Below, piece after piece: positions 58,146 through 64,000 of a DNA stretch of 64,000 nt. Every line of letters starts with the position of its first letter. Position 1 is the stretch's first letter. The stretch is from an uncultured Collinsella sp. (GTDB lineage: Bacteria > Actinomycetota > Coriobacteriia > Coriobacteriales > Coriobacteriaceae): positions 62,001-126,000 of the forward strand of contig CAKULD010000005.1 of the NCBI GenBank assembly GCA_934667065.1, read 5' to 3'. The notes under the pieces were generated by a model, which was not told the DNA's origin, searched no databases, and worked only from the letters and a program-made list of their open reading frames with translations. Both the position numbers and the translations under genes were made by a program.

Positions 58146-58784
58146 CTAGACCGAAAAGACGATCTTGCGGCAGTTCCAGAAGTACTGAGCGCCCGAGATA
58201 ACGGTCAGGACAACGGCCACGGCGTACAGGAAGCGAGACACCGAATAGATGCCGAGCGTCAGCGACACCGGGCCCAGCTGCAGGCCGGCCAGCGCAAAGA
58301 CGCACAGATAGCCGCAGATGGAGACCATCGTGGTCGCCGTCTTATATTTACCGAGCTTATCGGCAGCGACGACCACACCGGCAGCGCTCGCGACCATGCG
58401 CAGGGCGCTCACCAGCAGCTCGCGGAACAGGATGATAAACACGGACCACACGGTCACGGCACCAAAGTCCAAGAACAGCAGCAGAGCCGAGAACACGAGC
58501 AGCTTATCGGCAATAGGATCCAGGAACTTACCGAAGTCGGTGATCTCGTTGCGGGAGCGGGCCAAATAGCCGTCAACCTTGTCGGTGCATGACAGAATGA
58601 CATACAGAATGAAAGCAGCGGCAGCGAGCGGGCCGTCGAAGGTGCTCCAATCTGTACCGGCAACGCTCGTGTGAGACAGGGCCGACACGACCATGAACAC
58701 CGGGATAAAGACGATGCGCACGCACGTCACGATGTTGGCGGGCGTCCAAACACTCGTCAGTTCCTTATTGCTCTCGTTAGCCAC
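58146..58784 (-). CDS. pgsA: CDP-diacylglycerol-glycerol-3-phosphate 3-phosphatidyltransferase
   Basis: A 212-residue membrane enzyme making phosphatidylglycerol phosphate. The start NIVTCVRIVFIPVFM is typical. The catalytic motif DGYLARSRNEITDFGKFLDPIADKL is complete (DGxxARx8GxxxDxxxD, read in two runs). About five membrane helices. It begins 9 bp after rimO. Its position in the rimO-pgsA-cinA-recA string makes this the true pgsA, in contrast to the second family member at 37,179. Confidence 0.93.
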   Translation of the reverse strand: MANESNKELTSVWTPANIVTCVRIVFIPVFMVVSALSHTSVAGTDWSTFDGPLAAAAFILYVILSCTDKVDGYLARSRNEITDFGKFLDPIADKLLVFSALLLFLDFGAVTVWSVFIILFRELLVSALRMVASAAGVVVAADKLGKYKTATTMVSICGYLCVFALAGLQLGPVSLTLGIYSVSRFLYAVAVVLTVISGAQYFWNCRKIVFSV

Positions 58785-58793
58785 GACGCTCTC

Positions 58794-60143
58794 CTACTCC
58801 ACAACATGACCGATGAGCTCATAGCAGAAGCTATCGGTAAACTCGACCGTCAGAATATCGCCCACGGATGCCTCGCTGGCGTCCAGATGCACCGCGCCAT
58901 CGGAATCGGGCGCCTGGAACCAGGCGTGACCGATCAGCTCGGCTCCGTCCTCGGTCTCCTCGATACCGTCGACGATTACCTGGGCGCGCTCCCCCACGTG
59001 CGCGGCGGTCGCGGCAAAGCCAAGCGACTCGGCCAGGTCCATGGCCTCCTGGGCGCGCTCGAGCTTAACCTCTTCGTCGACCTGACCTTCCATCTTGGCG
59101 GCCAGGCTGCCCTCCTCCTGCGAGTAGGCAAAGACGCTCGTGTAGTCGAAGCCCACGGTGTCCATAAAGTCGATGAGGTCGCGGAACTCATCGTCGGTCT
59201 CGGTCGGGAAACCGACCATGGCCGTGGAACGGATCACGATGCCGGGGATGCGCTCGCGCAGGTCACGGAACAGGTCCTCGAGCTCCTGGCGCGAGCCGGA
59301 GCGGCGCATGGCCTTGAGGATGCGCGCGTCGCAGTGCTGCACGGGGATATCGATATAGGGCAGCACCTCGGGCGTATCGCGGATAGTCTCGATAAGCTCG
59401 TCGGTCATGCCCTCGGGCTGCAGGTAGAGCACGCGGACCCAGACGTTATTCGGACGCACCGACTTGGCAACAGCCTGCAGCAGCTGCGCCAGGTTGCGCG
59501 GCGAACCCTCGGCGAGATCCTCGTCGGCAAAGTCAGTACCCCAGATGCCCGTATCCTGACCGATCAGCACGATCTCGCGCACGCCGCCGGCGACCAGATC
59601 GCGCACCTCGGAGATAATGCTCTCGGCATTGCGCGAGTGATAACGGCCGCGGATGTAGGGAATCATGCAGAAGCTGCAGAAGCGGTTGCAGCCATCGGAA
59701 ATCTTGACGTAGGCAACGGCACCCTCGACGGTACGCTTGACCTGCGGAATATAGGCGGCAATCTCGCGCTCGACGCCCAGCACGCCGTCAATGACTGCCA
59801 CGATGCCGTCTTCTTCGTCGGCCTTCACAAAGGCCGCGACCTCGGGAAGCTCGTCGGGAAGGTCGTCGCCATAGCGCGACGGCACGCAACCGCACATGAC
59901 GATGGGGCACGAGCGAACGCCGTCCTGCACCTCGTTGGCAAGCTCGAGCGTGGTCTCGATGCTCTCCGACGTTGCGGAGGCAAGGAACGAGCACGTATTG
60001 ACGATGGCGATATCGGCATCCTGCGGGTCGAATGCCTCCTCGTAGCCCGCAGCGGTCAGCAGCGAACGCATGCGGTCGGTATCGACCTCGTTCTTGGCGC
60101 ACCCGAGGGTGATGTAGAGCACGGAGCCCAACGGTGTATCCAT
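58794..60143 (-). CDS. rimO: Ribosomal protein S12 methylthiotransferase
   Basis: A 449-residue radical SAM methylthiotransferase. The N-terminal cluster Cys are in TLGCAKNEVDTDRM, VNTCSFLASA and VMCGCVPSR. The radical SAM motif is CNRFCSFCMIPYIRG. A TRAM domain ends the protein (about 385-445). TLGCAKN and KISDGCNRFCSFC separate RimO from MiaB, which has its own gene in this window. It modifies an Asp of ribosomal protein S12. Confidence 0.95.
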   Translation of the reverse strand: MDTPLGSVLYITLGCAKNEVDTDRMRSLLTAAGYEEAFDPQDADIAIVNTCSFLASATSESIETTLELANEVQDGVRSCPIVMCGCVPSRYGDDLPDELPEVAAFVKADEEDGIVAVIDGVLGVEREIAAYIPQVKRTVEGAVAYVKISDGCNRFCSFCMIPYIRGRYHSRNAESIISEVRDLVAGGVREIVLIGQDTGIWGTDFADEDLAEGSPRNLAQLLQAVAKSVRPNNVWVRVLYLQPEGMTDELIETIRDTPEVLPYIDIPVQHCDARILKAMRRSGSRQELEDLFRDLRERIPGIVIRSTAMVGFPTETDDEFRDLIDFMDTVGFDYTSVFAYSQEEGSLAAKMEGQVDEEVKLERAQEAMDLAESLGFAATAAHVGERAQVIVDGIEETEDGAELIGHAWFQAPDSDGAVHLDASEASVGDILTVEFTDSFCYELIGHVVE

Positions 60144-60169
60144 GTTGGAGAGCGGTCCTTTCGAATGAA

Positions 60170-60667
60170 TTAGCGGTAGTTGGTAAACTGCAGCGGCTGG
60201 CCGTAGTCCTGATCGCGCAGGAATTGGATCACGGTCTGCAGGGCATCCTTCGAAGCAGAGGAAACGCGCAGCTTATCAGCCTCAATCGTCACCTTGACCT
60301 TAAGCTTTTGGTCCTTAATGTCCTTGTTGATCTTCTTGGCGGTCGCCTGGTCGATGCCCTCGACGATGTGGCCGAGAACGCGCACGGTGCCGCCGGAGGC
60401 AGCCTGCGGGGCGTCCCAGGAAACAGCCTTGAGATCGATGCCACGCTTGATGAGCTTGGAGCTCAGCACGTCGATGATCTGCTTGGAGACAAAGTCGGCC
60501 GGGGCGTTGATCGTAAAGAGCTTGTCGCCCTTCGAGAGCTCGATCGTGGCGCCGGAATCTTTAAGGTCATAGCGCTGGGAAATCTCGCGCGTGGTCTGCT
60601 GGAAGGCGTTGTCGACCTCCTGCATATTGACCTCGGACACAACGTCGAAGCTGGAATCTTTAGCCAT
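60170..60667 (-). CDS. YajQ-family nucleotide/RNA-binding protein
   Basis: A 165-residue protein. SSFDVVSEVNMQEVDNAFQQ, EISQRYDLKDSGATIEL and the closing DALQTVIQFLRDQDYGQPLQFTNYR-like end (DYGQPLQFTNYR) match YajQ, which has two interlocked RRM-like folds. Family members bind c-di-GMP or nucleic acids in other bacteria; which applies here is unknown. It sits between rodZ and rimO. Confidence 0.94.
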   Translation of the reverse strand: MAKDSSFDVVSEVNMQEVDNAFQQTTREISQRYDLKDSGATIELSKGDKLFTINAPADFVSKQIIDVLSSKLIKRGIDLKAVSWDAPQAASGGTVRVLGHIVEGIDQATAKKINKDIKDQKLKVKVTIEADKLRVSSASKDALQTVIQFLRDQDYGQPLQFTNYR

Positions 60668-60693
60668 GATGTTTCCTTTCGCTTACGAGCGGC

Positions 60694-62205
60694 TTAGTAG
60701 CTGTCGTACGAATAGTCGGTAGAATCGTTAGTCGTCTGACCATCGGCGGCGGTATCAGTGCCGTCAGTGGACTGGGCCTCGGTGCCGTCACTGCTGTCGG
60801 CACCATCGGTGGAATCGGCACCATCAGTACTTTCACCATTCTCGGGGTCAGTCGTCTCCTTCTTGGGAACGGTGATGGTCACGCGCGCCACGCCCGACGT
60901 CTTGGTGTCGTAACGAACCTTTTCGCCGTTCTTGGTAACGGTGACGTCGGAAGGCTTGGATGTGGTGATCTCGATCGAGGACTCGGGCGTGTACTCCTGC
61001 TCAAAGGGACCGGTCGCCTGGGCGCCATAGACCGACTTGCCGTCGACCTTGACCTCAATCCAAGCGGTCTTACCCTTGGCAACGGAGACCTTGACCTTCG
61101 TGACCTCGTTTTCTTCCTTCTTGGCCGTTGTCTTAGCGGTATCCGAATCGGTCGACTCGTCCGTCGCCTCATCGGTATCTTCATCCGCATCGACGGTCTC
61201 GGTCTTCTTGGAAGACTTCTTAGTCGTTGTCTTGGTTGCCGCAGGCGTCTCGGGCGTCGACTCGGGCGCCGCAGAACCGCAACCGCGCAAAAGCACCACG
61301 ATGAGCACGATCAGCAGCAGGACAACGGCACCGATACCGGCGTAGACGATACGCGGATCAAGTCCGTTATTCTGCGGGACACGCGACCCGCCGCGCCCAC
61401 GATTGGAACCACCACGACCACTGTTTTGGGGCATTCGACCGCGGCTGCTATCGGAACGGCCACGATAGCTTCCCTGGCCCTGAAGGCTACGTTGCCCCGA
61501 GCGCGGAGCGAGCTCGCCACGACCCTGATAGCTGCGCTGGCCCGAACGAGAAGCCGATGAACGCTGCCCATAGGGCTGCGACTGCGAGCGAAGACGCGGC
61601 GTTACCTGCGTGGTATCGGCATCCGCATAGCCGCCGCGAGAACGACTGGCAGAAACGCCACGGTGGCCGCGATCGGAATAGCCGCCATCGCCGTATCCAG
61701 CGCGAGGGTCACGTGCGATTCCACGGGCAGCCGGAAGCGCACGGTCTTCGGGCATCGGCGTGCTACGGAACCGGTCACGTTGAGAGCGAATCTCCTCGCC
61801 CGAACCCGTCTCGGTAATGTAACCCGCCTGCTGAGGGCGCTGGCCATAGCGCGTCGAGCGACCGCCCTGAACCATCAGGAAGCGGCCGTTGTCGACCGAT
61901 GAGCGCGAATTGACGTATCCGGCGGCGTCCTGAAAACGACCACCCTGCTGCGATGTCTCGCGCTCGTATGCCATCAGGTCGTCAAAGTAAGCATTGACGA
62001 CCTCGCGCGGATTGAGGCCCAAGAAGCGTGCATAGCTCGAAATCATGCCCTGCGCATAGCCGCGCGGGGGCATCGATGCAAAGTTACCGGTCTCGAAAAA
62101 CTCGATGATCTGCGGCCTGATTTTGATGGTGTTGGCGACCTGCTGAATGGAAAGGCCCATTCGGCGACGCTGCTCGAGCAGCATGTCACCAAAGCGTGCA
62201 GCCAT
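60694..62205 (-). CDS. RodZ-like transmembrane helix-turn-helix protein with Arg/Gly-rich region
   Basis: A 503-residue protein. The N-terminal HTH_25 domain (about 3-75: LLEQRRRMGLSIQQVANTIK, GYAQGMISSYARFLGLNP) is typical of RodZ, which links MreB to the membrane in cell-shape control. Residues about 155-280 are a disordered cytoplasmic stretch rich in Arg, Gly, Ser and Gln (SYRGRSDSSRGRMPQ, GRGGSNRGRGGSR). One membrane helix lies at about 286-307. Outside are an acidic Thr/Asp linker, a DUF4115-like beta domain (about 370-448) and a Thr/Ser/Asp/Gly-rich tail. The Arg/Gly part is far longer than in other RodZ proteins. It overlaps the ftsK stop by one base (TGATG). Confidence 0.87.
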   Translation of the reverse strand: MAARFGDMLLEQRRRMGLSIQQVANTIKIRPQIIEFFETGNFASMPPRGYAQGMISSYARFLGLNPREVVNAYFDDLMAYERETSQQGGRFQDAAGYVNSRSSVDNGRFLMVQGGRSTRYGQRPQQAGYITETGSGEEIRSQRDRFRSTPMPEDRALPAARGIARDPRAGYGDGGYSDRGHRGVSASRSRGGYADADTTQVTPRLRSQSQPYGQRSSASRSGQRSYQGRGELAPRSGQRSLQGQGSYRGRSDSSRGRMPQNSGRGGSNRGRGGSRVPQNNGLDPRIVYAGIGAVVLLLIVLIVVLLRGCGSAAPESTPETPAATKTTTKKSSKKTETVDADEDTDEATDESTDSDTAKTTAKKEENEVTKVKVSVAKGKTAWIEVKVDGKSVYGAQATGPFEQEYTPESSIEITTSKPSDVTVTKNGEKVRYDTKTSGVARVTITVPKKETTDPENGESTDGADSTDGADSSDGTEAQSTDGTDTAADGQTTNDSTDYSYDSY

Positions 62206-64000
62206 CAGAATCCTCCAAACTCACGATCTTCACGTGCCATCTCGGCGTCAACGGACTCAAGCGCGGCGAGGCCTTCTTCGTCCAGCAGGACCTCGCGCGG
62301 CTTGGAACCATCGGGCGGTCCGACGACACCCTTTTCTTCCAGCATGTCCATAATACGCCCGGCGCGCGCATAGCCAACCTTGAGGCGGCGTTGCAGGCCA
62401 GATGTGGAGCCCAGCTGCGATTCCACCACAATATGGGCGGCTTCCCAGATGAGCGGATCATCGTCTTGCGGCTCGGCAACGCCGGTACGCACGATGCCGC
62501 CGCCACCCGCCATGGACATGGAGGCAGGCGCCACGGCCGAAAGAATCTCCTCGTGGTAATCGGGCTCGCTTTGCGACTTGACGAACTCGACAATCTCATT
62601 GATCTCGTCATCCGAAACGAAGCAGCCCTGAATACGACGAGGCTTGCCCCAGTCGACCTTGGAGAACAGCATGTCGCCCAAGCCGGTAAGCTTTTCGGCA
62701 CCCATCTGGTCGATGATGACGCGTGAGTCGATGCCCGTGGCGACATTAAAGGCGATGCGGTTGGTGATGTTGGCCTTGATGAGACCCGTCACCACGTTGG
62801 AACTCGGTCGCTGCGTAGCAACGATAAGGTGGATACCGGCGGCACGGCCCAGCTGGGCGATACGCACGATCGATGCTTCGACGTCCTTGCCGGCGACCAT
62901 CATCAGGTCCGAGAGCTCGTCGATGATGATGACCAGATAAGGCATCTTTTGCGGCGGGTTGTCGTAGTGCTCAAACTCGCCAGCGGCCTGCTTTTCGTTG
63001 TAGGTCGAGATCTTACGAACGTTCAGGCGCTCGAAGACCTTCAAGCGACGCTCCATCTCGGACACGGCCCACTGCAGCGCGCTGGCGGCCTGCTTGGGCT
63101 CGGTCACCACGGGCACGTAGAGATGCGGCAAGCCGTTATAGCCTGCGAGCTCGACGCGCTTGGGGTCGACCATGATCAAGCGAACGTCCTCGGGAAGCGC
63201 GCGCATGAGCAAGGTCGTGATAATGGAGTTGATCATCACCGACTTACCGGAACCCGTGGTACCGGCGATCAGCAGGTGGGGCATCTTGGCGAGGTCGGCG
63301 ACAACCGGCGTACCCTCGGCATCGCGGCCGATGGCAAGCTCGAGCGGGCCACCCTTAACATAGGGCAGCACGTCACCCAAGTTGACGTTTTGGCGCTTGC
63401 AGTTGGGGATCTCGATACCCACAAGCGAAGTGCCGGGAATCGGCGCGAAGATGCGCACCGACTGGGCGGCAAGCGACAGCGCGATATCGTCCTCGAGGCT
63501 CGAAATCTTGCTCACGCGCTCGCCCTCGCCGGGCTGCAGCTTAAAGGTCGTCACCGTGGGGCCGGCAATCCAGCCGACGACGCGGGCGCTACGACCAAAC
63601 TCAAGCAGGGTCGACTGCAGCGACTCTGCAGTTTGCTCCAGCTCCTTATCCGAAGACGCAGCAGAGGCGGACTGAGGGTTGGCATGCAGAATCTCGAGCG
63701 GCGGAAGCTTGAGGCCGTCCTCTTCTTCACCCTCATTATCTGCGGAGGCGTTGTCCATTCCCCCATCGTTGGCGGCGGGCGCTGCGGCAGCCGTAGAGAT
63801 GGAGGCATCGGCGACCTTAGGATGCTTCAGGAAGTCGGGAATCTGCGGAGCTGCCGAAACAGGGTTCACGGCAAACGGAGGTTCGGACTCATCAATCTTG
63901 GCCGGATCGTCTTCCATCGAAAGCTGGCCAGTTACCTGACCGCGCTTGGCATGACGGCGCGGCAGTAAGGTCGTCTTGGCACTCTCGATCGGAGTCTCAT
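62205..64000 (-). CDS. ftsK: DNA translocase FtsK/SpoIIIE, C-terminal part (runs off right edge)
   Basis: The frame stays open to the window edge, so the N-terminal membrane domain is outside; about 597 residues are visible. The FtsK motor has Walker A AGTTGSGKSVMIN, VDPKRVELAGYNGLPHL, Walker B-type LVIIIDELSDLMM and ATQRPSSNVVTGLIKANI. The C-terminal gamma winged helix (LQRRLKVGYARAGRIMDMLE) reads chromosome-orientation sequences. The protein pumps chromosome termini through the closing septum. It is the first visible gene of the leftward operon ending in cinA. Confidence 0.96.
   Translation of the reverse strand, partial: ETPIESAKTTLLPRRHAKRGQVTGQLSMEDDPAKIDESEPPFAVNPVSAAPQIPDFLKHPKVADASISTAAAAPAANDGGMDNASADNEGEEEDGLKLPPLEILHANPQSASAASSDKELEQTAESLQSTLLEFGRSARVVGWIAGPTVTTFKLQPGEGERVSKISSLEDDIALSLAAQSVRIFAPIPGTSLVGIEIPNCKRQNVNLGDVLPYVKGGPLELAIGRDAEGTPVVADLAKMPHLLIAGTTGSGKSVMINSIITTLLMRALPEDVRLIMVDPKRVELAGYNGLPHLYVPVVTEPKQAASALQWAVSEMERRLKVFERLNVRKISTYNEKQAAGEFEHYDNPPQKMPYLVIIIDELSDLMMVAGKDVEASIVRIAQLGRAAGIHLIVATQRPSSNVVTGLIKANITNRIAFNVATGIDSRVIIDQMGAEKLTGLGDMLFSKVDWGKPRRIQGCFVSDDEINEIVEFVKSQSEPDYHEEILSAVAPASMSMAGGGGIVRTGVAEPQDDDPLIWEAAHIVVESQLGSTSGLQRRLKVGYARAGRIMDMLEEKGVVGPPDGSKPREVLLDEEGLAALESVDAEMAREDREFGGF

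Noticed and set aside
58671..60173. 500-codon plus-strand frame opposite rimO
   Set aside because: RimO has intact radical SAM and cluster motifs; the antisense frame shows only Arg/Asp/Gly/Leu bias typical of a shadow.

Overview
The window joins a mobile element to a conserved chromosome segment from a high-GC, anaerobe-like actinomycete. Gene content and order (ftsK-rodZ-yajQ-rimO-pgsA-cinA-recA-recX-rny, a GarA-like FHA gene next to a MerR gene, scpA-scpB-rluB-cmk-plsC-ispH-der-plsY-gpsA, and a non-sporulation spoVS) fit class Coriobacteriia, most probably Collinsella or a close relative. The genus is inferred from gene content; no search was run.

Positions 1 to about 18,866 are the right-hand part of an integrative and conjugative element of the Tn1549/CTn type, lying against the 3' end of a minus-strand tRNA-Ile(CAU) gene. 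Every element gene reads leftward. In transcription order they are: a ComM-like protein with a decayed ATPase site, an unknown protein, a DEDDh exonuclease, a PcfB/DUF3801 protein, the VirD4 coupling protein, a Maff2 membrane protein, VirB6-like, PrgI and VirB4-like proteins, a lysozyme/NlpC wall hydrolase, a membrane-anchored protein, an XRE regulator, an unknown protein, an ArdC-like protein, a TnpV-like protein, and the start of a large methylase/helicase cut by the window edge. Relaxase and integrase are not present and should lie further left. Three copies of the Gram-positive SOS box GAACnnnnGTTC stand 66-70 bp upstream of three element genes. The same motif occurs before lexA, a YneA-like gene and recA in this window, so the element appears to be wired directly to the host LexA regulon.

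Positions 19,500-36,730 read rightward: tRNA-Ala, an ABC-F ATPase, a small membrane protein, a site-2 protease, the ScpAB condensin partners, RluB, Cmk, a PlsC-type acyltransferase, IspH, a radical SAM DUF512 protein, Der, PlsY, GpsA, Rpe, a cysteine desulfurase, a NIF3 protein, a coiled-coil zinc-ribbon protein and CoaBC. These are tightly packed, often overlapping genes for membrane lipid, ribosome, isoprenoid and cofactor synthesis.

Positions 36,800-45,230 hold tRNA-Pro, a CDP-alcohol phosphatidyltransferase, the FHA/MerR pair, Apt, a secreted NlpC/P60 hydrolase, DegV with a convergent DUF1836 regulator (both preceded by the same 17-bp sequence), thioredoxin reductase and an MGDG-synthase-type glycosyltransferase. 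The convergent gap 45,231-45,637 holds three large hairpins, two of which share a 36-nt loop in opposite orientation.

Positions 45,638-64,000 are mostly leftward: dut-nrdR, the divergent YneA-like/lexA pair, miaB-miaA-hflX, spoVS with a GHKL ATPase and rny, recX-recA, and the ftsK to cinA operon, with ftsK running off the right edge.
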